Shown here: piece by piece, positions 6,997 to 15,046 of the stretch
How the letters are laid out: every line of letters starts with the position of its first letter
Position numbering within the stretch: the first letter of the stretch is position 1
Virus record (IMG/VR): IMGVR_UViG_3300047560_001306
Span: 1 to 36,826 of that record
Strand: one strand, 5' to 3'
Length of the DNA stretch: 36,826 nt
From: a virus
Position numbers and translations under genes: made by a program
Notes under the pieces: generated by a model
Told to the model about the DNA's origin: nothing
The model's input: the letters and a program-made list of their open reading frames with translations, nothing else
Database searches by the model: none

Positions 6997-8912
6997 TATT
7001 GTCCTTGATTAACAGTAATTCTAGCACAGCCGCCAACTGTTGTACAGTTAGATGTAATAGAATAAAATTGCTGAGTTGATCCGCTTTGTGTTAAGCTAAG
7101 GCTGGCAGGTTGTGGACCAGTTAGTGTTACACTAGCCATATGTGCGGCACTACCTTGTTGAGTAATGTCTACTGATTTATTTCCGCCACTGACACTAACC
7201 TCGGCATAATGATTTCCACTATCCTTTTGTTGGACAACAATATTATTGCCACTGTCGTTAACAGTAATAAATGCACCCTTTATGCCGCCAGTACTTTGTT
7301 GAGTAACACTAACAACATTACTATTGCCGACGAGTGATATATCAGTATAGTTGGCAATAGTACTAGCATTTCCACTTTGGTTAATTGATATATCATTACT
7401 ACTACCATTACCATAATACTTGGCATAGTTATTTTTTGTCCCGCTTTGGTTTACAGTAATAAGGTTAGCGTTACCTACTTGTTCAATGTAGACTTGGCTA
7501 TCAGCTGTTGTTCGGTTGACAAAAGTTTGTACCTTTGCTGTGTTTGTGTTGTTAGCATTAAACGGTGCAGCACTACCACCACAGCATAAAGTATTAGCTG
7601 CTGCCGTTACTGGGTCAACAATAGTAGAACTTGTTGCGGTTGATGTTGTTGTGCTGTTAGCATCGTAGTAATATGTTAGTTCAGCAATCTGCATACTATC
7701 GCAGTTTAGTCCACAACCGTCGCCTGCTTTAGTTGTTGGGAATAACATAAAGTAATAAGCATAGGCTGTAGTGTTTGCTACATCTACTACTGAACTTGTA
7801 GTGTATCTGTTTTCACTTAGACTGATAGCGTCTTCTTTAATCAGCGTCCATGTTGACCCATCATTACTTCCATATAGTTTGTAACTTGTAGGATCACGGC
7901 CACTAAAGTCGTTAGCTGTTGTAACTGTGAATCCAGTAACAGCTCGTCCAGTATTCAATTGTACAGTAACACCGGCATTCTTTTTATCAAAGTTTAGGTA
8001 CTTAGTACTTGTGTTATTATCAAAAGCATTGTTAGGGCCTTCACCGTTAGGACTGTTGCTAGTAGTAGGAATAGCTCTTGTAATTTTTACAGTAGCATTG
8101 TTCATATAGATAGCTGTTGGGGCAGGTGGAGGCGGGCCTCCAGCTGTCGCTCCTGTGCCAGCATTAGTTACTGTCATAGTATTATTATATCCGCCGGCTG
8201 TACCGCTAGTTGTACCACCACTAGCACTTGGGCCGCCACCGTTTGCGTTAGCAACTAGACCAACAGTACTAGTACCTGGCACACCATCACTGTTAACAAT
8301 ACAGGCATTCGATCCACCCCACGCTCCTTGACAAGCACCAAAGCCCGGACTGCTTGTCCAACCTTGTGCTGTTATATTGTTGTAAGGACCAAACTCCGGG
8401 TTATACAATAAGTTACCGCCACCATTAAGTTGTAGTGTAGGAGCACGATACCAAGGACCATAATCACCTGCCCAGTAACTTCCGTCAATGCCATACATAC
8501 TGACTCGAGCATAAGCTACTTGTGATGCTTGTAGAGCAGACAATGTTGTGCTGGTAGTTAATGTTGACCAAGGAACTGTAGTATCAATACAAGGATTACC
8601 ACAAACGGCATTCGGGTTTGGAAGGTTGGCACTATATGCCGATGCTGTTTGTGTTATTAATGCGCCGCTAGCGTTCAAGAATTCTATCTTCACATTGGCT
8701 GTGTCACTTTGTCCTGCACGACCACCACCGTTGTGTGCTAATACACTAAATGTAAAGTTGCCGCCTTGTTGCATAGTGCTGTTGAATACAACATACTGAC
8801 TAATCGTAGTTGTAACATAAGCGGTAGCAATAGCATTGTAAGTCACAGCCTGACTATATGCGCTAAAACATAATGTTATTAAAACTGAGAACAATATTAA
8901 AAAGCGTTTCAT
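6996..8912 (-). CDS. Secreted curlin-repeat protein with discoidin-like domain
   Basis: A signal peptide (about 1-22) precedes an N-terminal beta-rich region (about 23-240) and a region around 275-425 with features of an F5/8 type C/discoidin carbohydrate-binding domain (STKYLNF, YKLYGSNDGSTWTLI). A C-terminal block of about 170 residues carries curlin-type repeats (VYIEQVGNANLITVNQSG, NDISINQSGNAS, and others) following the N-x-x-x-x-x-Q pattern of CsgA/CsgB. Curlin repeats stack as amyloid beta-arches. The design suggests a fibre subunit or nucleator with an attached glycan-binding head. It shares the VYIEQVG segment with the curlin-like protein at 10014-10886. The gene abuts the FecR gene (8912) and the small membrane gene (6996). 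Confidence 0.82.
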   Translation of the reverse strand: MKRFLILFSVLITLCFSAYSQAVTYNAIATAYVTTTISQYVVFNSTMQQGGNFTFSVLAHNGGGRAGQSDTANVKIEFLNASGALITQTASAYSANLPNPNAVCGNPCIDTTVPWSTLTTSTTLSALQASQVAYARVSMYGIDGSYWAGDYGPWYRAPTLQLNGGGNLLYNPEFGPYNNITAQGWTSSPGFGACQGAWGGSNACIVNSDGVPGTSTVGLVANANGGGPSASGGTTSGTAGGYNNTMTVTNAGTGATAGGPPPPAPTAIYMNNATVKITRAIPTTSNSPNGEGPNNAFDNNTSTKYLNFDKKNAGVTVQLNTGRAVTGFTVTTANDFSGRDPTSYKLYGSNDGSTWTLIKEDAISLSENRYTTSSVVDVANTTAYAYYFMLFPTTKAGDGCGLNCDSMQIAELTYYYDANSTTTSTATSSTIVDPVTAAANTLCCGGSAAPFNANNTNTAKVQTFVNRTTADSQVYIEQVGNANLITVNQSGTKNNYAKYYGNGSSNDISINQSGNASTIANYTDISLVGNSNVVSVTQQSTGGIKGAFITVNDSGNNIVVQQKDSGNHYAEVSVSGGNKSVDITQQGSAAHMASVTLTGPQPASLSLTQSGSTQQFYSITSNCTTVGGCARITVNQGQ

Positions 8913-10012
8913 TATCTTCTCAGCACACCAGAATTCTGTTTAATATACACTACATTACCGCCACCGCTGCCGTCACCAATTAGTTCAGTTGCAGGAGCAT
9001 CGTTGTGTACGATTGTAATTCTTGTATTACTACTATACCCCTGTGTTTTAACTTCTGCATAATGATCTTCGTTTGTACGAAATGCAGTTCCTCGACCTTT
9101 TGTTTGTATATCTTGAGCTTCGGGGTTAGTCCATACTACACAAATGTTAGTGCTAGGATTGCATCCAGCTTTGCCAGCTGCTTCCATCATAGCTAAAATT
9201 CTAGCTTGTTCAATAGCATCTGCATTATCTTTAACACGCTGAGCAACTCGCCTTGCCGCTTCTGCTTCAATTTCTTCCATCTCTTTATCTTGTTTAGTTT
9301 TGGCTGCTTCTTTCATTGCTTGTGCAACTTCAGTAGGTCTAACTAAAATTAAATTGTTTCCAATTTTACTTTCAACAGTATTAATTACAACAGGAGGACT
9401 TGGTCTTGAGTTAAGACTAGTAACATAAGTTGCCTCAAATGCTTTATCAAGCTCAACACTACCTGCGCTGTTAGTGACTATAATCTTGCCAACCTTACAA
9501 CGCTGTTCTTCTAACTCATATTTCTTTTGTTCACTATCGTCTTTACAACTAGGTAACAGAACAACAAGACTTTGTCCTGACTCATCAACAGTCATAGAAA
9601 AGTCAGTGCCTCGTACGGCTACTGTAGCTGTAGGAGTATTAACGGCAACTTGTTGTGGATTATTTTTAGCAATTTGTCCGCTAGCATAACGAACAGTTCC
9701 CATGCCAACTTTAAGTGCTAGTTTACCAGCATCGGATTTCTTTGGATCAAACACAAAGTCGTCAATAAGTAATTTTGAATTTTCATTTACTTTTACTTTA
9801 GTGTCGTCTTTAAATGTAAGAGTACTTACACATGCTTGTGTAATATAGGTATCCATGCTTTCAACACTTGAACCTTTTGCACCTGGGAGTTTGTTTTTGC
9901 CGCGTTGGAGTTCACACGCATTTCCCTTATTTTCTGTAACCGAGCCGATACTATCGCCGGCTTTCACGGTTACAGAAAATGTTAGCAGAATGGCTAACAG
10001 GAAAACACGCAT
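8912..10012 (-). CDS. FecR-domain periplasmic protein
   Basis: A signal peptide (about 1-18, ending VKA) is followed by a FecR-type domain (about 25-150) with the hallmark NTPTATVAVRGTDF at 125-138. Next comes a charged helical, coiled-coil stretch around 230-280. The C-terminal 70 residues (DHYAEVKTQGYS, GGGNVVYIKQNSG) resemble the curlin-like proteins encoded on both sides, so the tail may be a degenerate curlin repeat that docks on or senses the fibre. FecR domains usually transmit envelope signals; there is no sigma factor here, but a CHASE2 cyclase lies downstream in the same operon. It lies 1 nt after the upstream curlin gene and its stop overlaps the next start. Confidence 0.82.
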   Translation of the reverse strand: MRVFLLAILLTFSVTVKAGDSIGSVTENKGNACELQRGKNKLPGAKGSSVESMDTYITQACVSTLTFKDDTKVKVNENSKLLIDDFVFDPKKSDAGKLALKVGMGTVRYASGQIAKNNPQQVAVNTPTATVAVRGTDFSMTVDESGQSLVVLLPSCKDDSEQKKYELEEQRCKVGKIIVTNSAGSVELDKAFEATYVTSLNSRPSPPVVINTVESKIGNNLILVRPTEVAQAMKEAAKTKQDKEMEEIEAEAARRVAQRVKDNADAIEQARILAMMEAAGKAGCNPSTNICVVWTNPEAQDIQTKGRGTAFRTNEDHYAEVKTQGYSSNTRITIVHNDAPATELIGDGSGGGNVVYIKQNSGVLRR

Positions 10013-10013
10013 A

Positions 10014-10886
10014 TTACCTCGCTATTGCTGTTGCTGGCAAAAGAATAGTTGCACTACTTGTACGAACTGTAACTGTGTTATTGCTACCGTTAGTACGAAT
10101 ATCTACAGTAGTATCATTAGTACCCTGCTGTTGTGTTGTTATACTATTAAAGTCGCCAGTTATTACTTGTTTTAAATAATGACCGTTTGCACCTGCTGCC
10201 CCGACCTGTTGAATATTCAACACGTTGCTATCACCAGTAATGCTTATATCACTAGTACCATTTGAACTCTTTAATTCTTTAGTAATTTGGTTACTATTGC
10301 CGCCAATTATAGTTGTGCTAGTAATGTCACTACCTACAATATTTTGCATAATCAAATTACTATCACCAGTGATCGATTCTGTAACAATGTTTCTTAAGTT
10401 ACTAGCATTGTTTAAATCACCGATCTCTAATTTAGTTTGGTTGCTGTGTCCAGTAACAGTACTTGTGTATTGATTATCATTACCTTGAATACTATACTGA
10501 GCACTATTGCCATTACCTGTTTGTGTAATAGCTAATATGTTTGAACTACCTGTGATAGTTCCGTAGTTTGTTGAGCTAGGAGCCAATGCTAAAAGTGTTG
10601 TTACACCTGTAGCGTCAACTGTTTTACTAGTCACACCTACACCACCAACATTATTGGAACCACCAACTTGTTGGATTGTTACTGTGTTGCTATCACCGAC
10701 TTGCTCGATGTAGACCTTGTTAGGTCCGGTTGCAGCACTTTGAGCGACAGCTATTCCCGATACTGGCATTGCAGCCAATACTAGTATAGTGAGTAATTTT
10801 CTCGACAACCCACCACCGCCTTTCAATCGTTTTTCCATTCTACTACATAAACAAATTTGGATTCTCTGTTTACGCTCCTTGGTCAT
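10014..10886 (-). CDS. Curlin-like repeat protein (CsgA/CsgB-like)
   Basis: After a basic N-terminus and a signal peptide (LLTILVLAAMPVSGIAVAQS), most of the protein is a run of about ten repeats of roughly 20-25 residues with a (G)(D/N/S)SN-x-(V/I)-x-(I)-x-Q-x-G core, for example GDSNTVTIQQVG, GSSNILAITQTG, GDSNVLNIQQVG. This is the curlin repeat of CsgA/CsgB. The start is uncertain: ATG 10886 has a weak AGG; an in-frame ATG at 10838 (MEKRLKGGGG) gives a more usual signal peptide. TATAAATT lies just upstream (10897-10904). The gene follows csgG by 44 nt, so it is the obvious substrate of that pore. Confidence 0.85.
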   Translation of the reverse strand: MTKERKQRIQICLCSRMEKRLKGGGGLSRKLLTILVLAAMPVSGIAVAQSAATGPNKVYIEQVGDSNTVTIQQVGGSNNVGGVGVTSKTVDATGVTTLLALAPSSTNYGTITGSSNILAITQTGNGNSAQYSIQGNDNQYTSTVTGHSNQTKLEIGDLNNASNLRNIVTESITGDSNLIMQNIVGSDITSTTIIGGNSNQITKELKSSNGTSDISITGDSNVLNIQQVGAAGANGHYLKQVITGDFNSITTQQQGTNDTTVDIRTNGSNNTVTVRTSSATILLPATAIAR

Positions 10887-10930
10887 TGACCTGTTATAAT
10901 TTATAGTTGTGTTGCTATACTACCTCTATT

Positions 10931-12181
10931 TTACTGCTGCTGTTTGTTAACAAGCACATTCTTGTTAACAAAACCTTTACGCTTATTAGCGTCTCTCACT
11001 TCAATCCAATCTCCTTGTGTACTAAGGATTAGGACCAGTGTGCCCTTAGGAAACTGCCAAGTTTTCTGGCTCTTATCATTAGCTTCCTTATAAACATAAG
11101 CAAGCTCTTTAAAAATCATCTCACTTGGTAACTTCTCAAGGGGTACTACTTCTTTTTTTGAGTCTTTGTTGGACTCAACTGTTTTGCTTGTTCCAGTGCT
11201 TTCTGTGTTGCTGGGCTGCGGTGGTGTGGGTGCAGCTTCTGGGGCTCTTTGACCCGAGGTTTGTGATTGAACCAACTCATCTTTCTTCTCCTCTACTTTA
11301 ACTTCTGGGGCAGGGGCGACTTTAGGCGGAGTCATCATTGAAACTACATCAGGCGGCATAGGAGCTGATTTAAACTCATCTTTAAACGCCCAGTGTCCCT
11401 TACGAGCACCTTCATTAATAGTAGCAACTACAGCAGCTTGAATCGCCATTGCTGTTGCCTTATTAATACTTTCATTAATGCTTCCGCCTGTTTCTGCTTC
11501 TACCGCTGTAGTTCCGCTGTCAACAAACTTTAATACACCAAACTTATCCATGTAACTTAATACAGTTTTTGTAACAGTGACGCTAGTTAATACTTCACCT
11601 GAGCTTACACTAACAGTTCTTAAGTTTACAGTAACCGTGTCACTTTGATATTGAGTAGTAGCACCAATACCAAATAGTCGTACACCACTGCCGCCTGTTG
11701 TTGTATTAGAGTCGTATCCAATGATACCACCTTCTACTATAATTCCAGCAAACATCATTGGAGGTAATGGTTTAGCATCACGGCCTTGATATTGCTCGCG
11801 CATCTGACGAATCATTTGGCGCTCTTTAATTAAGTTGTCTAGGCCTACACGCTCAAGTACTGTGAACCAACGCTGTTCACCTACATCTTGTAGGGCCTTG
11901 ATCAAGTAGCTTTCTGCACCTTGTGTAACAGCACTAGATAAACTAGCAATGTTTGGGATACTCTTACGCTGGCCAGTCTTATCTTGGAAAGCATATACAG
12001 CAACTGGCACTGGGCCACCTGCTGGTGGTTTTAGTTTGTTAGTTTCTTTCTTTAAGAAAACACTTTGTTCTAATTCAGGCTCATCAAATTGTTTACCTGT
12101 AACCTTTTCACGAATTGCAGAACCAGTCGCACATCCTGTTAAAATAGTTACAACAGCTAAGGATATAATTGTCTTTTTCAT
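10931..12181 (-). CDS. csgG: CsgG-family curli secretion lipoprotein with C-terminal SH3-like extension
   Basis: A lipoprotein signal peptide with lipobox LTGC (Cys17) is followed by a full CsgG domain (about 35-265): VYAFQDKTGQ, LERVGLDNLIKERQ, VEGGIIGYDSN, RLFGIGATTQYQ and VNLRTVSVSSGEVL all match E. coli CsgG segments. CsgG forms the nonameric outer-membrane pore of curli export. It is 416 residues against 277 in E. coli; the extra part is a Pro/Lys/Glu/Ser-rich linker (about 280-350) and a terminal SH3b-like domain (about 355-416; GDWIEVRD, KGFVNKNVLV). The loop equivalent to the E. coli constriction (Tyr51, Asn55, Phe56) reads SIPNIASLSS, so the aromatic gate is not conserved. csgF lies 10 nt upstream. 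Confidence 0.92.
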   Translation of the reverse strand: MKKTIISLAVVTILTGCATGSAIREKVTGKQFDEPELEQSVFLKKETNKLKPPAGGPVPVAVYAFQDKTGQRKSIPNIASLSSAVTQGAESYLIKALQDVGEQRWFTVLERVGLDNLIKERQMIRQMREQYQGRDAKPLPPMMFAGIIVEGGIIGYDSNTTTGGSGVRLFGIGATTQYQSDTVTVNLRTVSVSSGEVLTSVTVTKTVLSYMDKFGVLKFVDSGTTAVEAETGGSINESINKATAMAIQAAVVATINEGARKGHWAFKDEFKSAPMPPDVVSMMTPPKVAPAPEVKVEEKKDELVQSQTSGQRAPEAAPTPPQPSNTESTGTSKTVESNKDSKKEVVPLEKLPSEMIFKELAYVYKEANDKSQKTWQFPKGTLVLILSTQGDWIEVRDANKRKGFVNKNVLVNKQQQ

Positions 12182-12191
12182 AGTTTAGTCC

Positions 12192-12674
12192 TTAGATCTT
12201 AAATGCCGCATAAGGCATAACCATTTCTGTATAATTTCTAGGATTGCCAATTTCTTCAATTCTAACGATAATATTACCGCCTTGGATTCTCCAAGTAATG
12301 TTCTGTCCTGCAAGATCAATATCTCCACAATTACCTTGACTGTTTGCTGTACAAGTTGGTTGTGTTGTAGTAGAGCCAAATAGGCTGTCGCTAATGCGTT
12401 TAGCAAGTTCGCTGTAAACTCTAGTTTCCATACTTGCTTGGAATCTAGCCTGTGGCGTATTTGCCGCGTCTCTTTCAGCCGCTGCTTTTAAAGCATCTGC
12501 AGCCGCTTTGTTTTTATCTTTTTGTTGGTCTTCTAATTGCTTAATTGTAAGCACATGAGAACTATAACCAACACCACTAAATGCTGGGCTATTAAAACCG
12601 TGTTGTAATTCTGCGCCGAATGCTGGTGCCATTAGACAGCAGATCGCTCCCACTGACGCTAATATCTTCTTCAT
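12192..12674 (-). CDS. csgF: CsgF-like curli assembly factor
   Basis: A signal peptide (MKKILASVGAICCLMAPAFGA) is followed by HGFNSPAFSG, matching the N-terminal FRNPNFGG segment with which CsgF plugs the CsgG pore. A helical middle (KQLEDQQKDKNKAAADALK) and a C-terminal beta region (GDIDLAGQNITWRI) correspond to the CsgF layout. CsgF caps CsgG outside the cell and anchors the nucleator. I chose ATG 12674 because GGAG lies 8 nt before it; an ATG at 12686 would add MERK. It heads the operon directly before csgG, the order expected for a functional pair. No CsgE or CsgD was recognised. Confidence 0.85.
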   Translation of the reverse strand: MKKILASVGAICCLMAPAFGAELQHGFNSPAFSGVGYSSHVLTIKQLEDQQKDKNKAAADALKAAAERDAANTPQARFQASMETRVYSELAKRISDSLFGSTTTQPTCTANSQGNCGDIDLAGQNITWRIQGGNIIVRIEEIGNPRNYTEMVMPYAAFKI

Positions 12675-12696
12675 TTTTCGCTCCATCCATGAATAA

Positions 12697-12735
12697 TTAG
12701 GAGAAACTCCCTAACTATTCGTATTAGTATTTACT
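12697..12735 (-). promoter_or_regulatory. Putative promoter and leader hairpin of the curli-like operon
   Basis: AGTAAATA (728-735 of the block, i.e. 12728-12735 on the minus strand) is one or two mismatches from the late consensus and lies upstream of csgF. Just downstream is a near-perfect hairpin (12697-12714; TTAGGGAG with CTCCTAA, one bulge). The remaining bases up to 12780 show nothing else. Confidence 0.4.
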
Positions 12736-12780
12736 TATGAATGGATTAGAATAATGCTATCTGTTTAATCTAGATTAAAC

Positions 12781-14349
12781 TTATTCTACTTGTATGCCTG
12801 CGTTTTTCTTAATTCTATCTAATTCTGCTGGATTAGATTCATCTGGTTCTGTAGGTTGAACAGTATCAGTAGCAGGTGCAATGGTATTCATTCCACTAGG
12901 AATGCCACTTGCTTGTGGTTCTACTTCAGGTGCTGGCTGTGCAACAACAGGCTCATTCGCTGGTGCTAATTGTTGTTCAGGCCGAGTAGACTTAGTATAT
13001 GTTAAGGTTGTTAAACGCTTTAACATATCTTTCATTTCAATAGTATTCCAGATTTTCTTTTCATCTTCAGTACTACTGTAACGAATGTATAATAAAGGTT
13101 GGCCGCTAGTTTTATCAAATATACGCAACTCTGGTCTAGGATCACCAGTTACTTTGCTAACGCCTTCTCTATATTCACAACTTAAATCAATGTCATCAAC
13201 AATTAATTTGTTGTACAAATTTTTAAAACTGTGTACAGAGCTCTTACCACCAGTTGGGTGTAATGATACTAGTTTAACATTAGGATCGCCACTAGTACCG
13301 TGGTTAGTAGCCATATCAGATATGCGTTTGATAATGCCTGCTTCCTCTTTAGCATCTTTACCAGCTAAGTCTTTCTTTAATTGAGCAGCGGCAATTTTGT
13401 ATGCTTTTACCCAGTATTCAACTTTGCTAGTAATGTTACGCTTAGGTTGTGGAATATCTACACCTAAAGGCCCAAACAGTCTATTAGCATTAAACCAAAT
13501 GCCTTTTTCTGCTGTTGGATTATTAAGTTGACCGCCACCAACTTGTCCAATGTGCGGGCTACCTGCTTTAAGGCTAATGTTAAGGTTCTTTAACTTGCGA
13601 CCATTAACAGTAGCTTCAATGTCTGTTTTACGGCTTTTCTGCTCGCTTTGTCCGTCACTACGAATAACGATAGAGTCTGCTTTACCGTTTAGATAAAAGT
13701 AATCTGCATAGCGGTCAATTTGTCCGCTGTTAGCATAGTGTACAGCACTTGGCAATAGTTTGCCGTATACTTCCCAGAATCTAGGATCTGCCATGAATTC
13801 TAGTGTAGGTGCTCTTAGAGCAATGGTAAATGTAATGTTGTCAGCAATTTTGCTATCTTTGTCATTTACGCTAAATGTTTGGCCGTGTGATGCAATAGCA
13901 TTGTTTAATACATTCTTAACATCATCTTCTGTAATGTCGTCGATGCGATCAGCGCCACGCTTGATTAGTTTAGCAACTACAGCGGCACTTAGTACAGGCT
14001 CGGACAAATCACCTTTGTTTTCTGCTGTACTGCCTTTTTGTCCGGGTGCGTGTGTTAGGCACTTTTCCCAAACTTTTCCGGAACCTTTGATACCAAATGT
14101 TGTTCCATCTGGTCTTTTAAACCAACCTACATCAGCGCCAGCACTAACATCAATAATATTATCTTTAGGACCGCTTGCAACCCACTCTAAATCTTCTGAT
14201 GCTTTAAAGTCAGGTATTACAGCCTGAATCATATCTAATAATGCTTTACCCTTTTTGCTACCTGCTGCAACACGAACTTTGTGACCATATGGATAGCGTT
14301 CCGGCTTGGTAAAAATGCTTGCTTCTGTAAAAATTTCGGAAAGTTTCAT
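12781..14349 (-). CDS. Large phage protein, possible internal head protein; nuclease-like motif tentative
   Basis: 522 residues beginning MKLSEIFTEASIF, very similar to the T4 capsid-targeting sequence (MKTYQEFIAEAS type), so packaging in the head is plausible. The centre contains DIEATVNGRKLKNLNISLKAG, a D...(S)xK arrangement on adjacent strands that recalls, without proving, a PD-(D/E)XK nuclease core; HIGQVGGGQ follows. The last 90 residues are Pro/Ala/Glu-rich and low complexity. No family is recognised with confidence. It is preceded by a perfect TATAAATA, which fits a late virion protein, and lies between the bilin reductase and csgF. Confidence 0.7.
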   Translation of the reverse strand: MKLSEIFTEASIFTKPERYPYGHKVRVAAGSKKGKALLDMIQAVIPDFKASEDLEWVASGPKDNIIDVSAGADVGWFKRPDGTTFGIKGSGKVWEKCLTHAPGQKGSTAENKGDLSEPVLSAAVVAKLIKRGADRIDDITEDDVKNVLNNAIASHGQTFSVNDKDSKIADNITFTIALRAPTLEFMADPRFWEVYGKLLPSAVHYANSGQIDRYADYFYLNGKADSIVIRSDGQSEQKSRKTDIEATVNGRKLKNLNISLKAGSPHIGQVGGGQLNNPTAEKGIWFNANRLFGPLGVDIPQPKRNITSKVEYWVKAYKIAAAQLKKDLAGKDAKEEAGIIKRISDMATNHGTSGDPNVKLVSLHPTGGKSSVHSFKNLYNKLIVDDIDLSCEYREGVSKVTGDPRPELRIFDKTSGQPLLYIRYSSTEDEKKIWNTIEMKDMLKRLTTLTYTKSTRPEQQLAPANEPVVAQPAPEVEPQASGIPSGMNTIAPATDTVQPTEPDESNPAELDRIKKNAGIQVE

Positions 14350-14356
14350 AGTACAA

Positions 14357-14364
14357 TATTTATA
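14357..14364 (-). promoter_or_regulatory. Perfect T4-type late promoter TATAAATA
   Basis: TATAAATA on the minus strand, 7 nt before the ATG at 14349. It lies inside the last codons of the bilin reductase gene. Initiation at the normal distance would give an almost leaderless mRNA. Confidence 0.5.
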
Positions 14365-15046
14365 CTATCTCAGGGAACAAACAATCCTGTATGAAAACCT
14401 TAACATCTTCCTCGTTTAGACCTAAGCTAGTCATAACACGGGGTGTATGTGGGTTTTGTTTTTGATTTGCACAGTAGTAATTTTGTGCAGATTTTGTGCT
14501 TTGCTTGGCAGTATTGTTAGTTTCGCCTACAGCTTCAAGATAATGAGTTAGCCCAGTTTTAACCATGCTAAAGATCTGCTCAAGTTCTTCTTCGTTGCTT
14601 ACATTACCTGCAGCAACCATACACTCTGTAAAGATACGCTCTGCCCAGTCAGGAAGTTTACGAGTTTTATTCCACTGTAGTTTAACAGCTTCTCCAGCAA
14701 ACCAATCAATTAACGGATGTTCACTATCGCCCGCAGGGCTAAAGTCGTAAAAACAGCCGGTAATTTTATTCTTACCAGCTATAACATCAAAACCAAATAT
14801 AGGTGCAGGATTATGCGTATGCGGGAAAATGCAACAATGCATCATCCATAGGCCTTTGGTCTCCCTAGCATCCACAACATCAAGGTGAGCCCGGCGATAA
14901 ATGTCAGAGGCCCAAACACGATTAACCCAACCAGGGCTATTAAAGCGATCCATACCCTCTTCATATACTTCCTTTCCGGTTCGTTCAAATTCGTTTTCAA
15001 AATACTCTTGTATTTGAGTTAATGTATCCCAGACCTTACTTTCCAT
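14360..15046 (-). CDS. Ferredoxin-dependent bilin reductase (PebS/PcyX-like)
   Basis: 228 residues with the FDBR core: NRVWASDIYRRAHLDVVDA, WMMHCCIFPH and PIFGFDVIAGKNKITG. H70 and D87 fall where PcyA-type enzymes carry their catalytic His and Asp. These enzymes reduce biliverdin IX-alpha with electrons from ferredoxin. Phage members are known (PebS in cyanophages; PcyX from marine metagenomic phage clusters beside heme oxygenase); this one most resembles the PcyX type in my judgement, so I leave the symbol open. It overlaps the heme oxygenase gene by 11 nt, giving a heme to biliverdin to reduced bilin route. No phycobiliprotein or ferredoxin gene is in the window. Confidence 0.88.
   Translation of the reverse strand: MESKVWDTLTQIQEYFENEFERTGKEVYEEGMDRFNSPGWVNRVWASDIYRRAHLDVVDARETKGLWMMHCCIFPHTHNPAPIFGFDVIAGKNKITGCFYDFSPAGDSEHPLIDWFAGEAVKLQWNKTRKLPDWAERIFTECMVAAGNVSNEEELEQIFSMVKTGLTHYLEAVGETNNTAKQSTKSAQNYYCANQKQNPHTPRVMTSLGLNEEDVKVFIQDCLFPEIV

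Noticed and set aside
10225-10473. Plus-strand open frames within the curlin-repeat genes.
   Set aside because: They arise from the repetitive Ser/Thr/Asn codons on the opposite strand and encode hydrophobic low-complexity peptides.
10014-10886. Curlin-like repeats as a DNA repeat array.
   Set aside because: The repeat is at protein level; nucleotide copies are diverged and unevenly spaced, so this is not a CRISPR or tandem DNA repeat.
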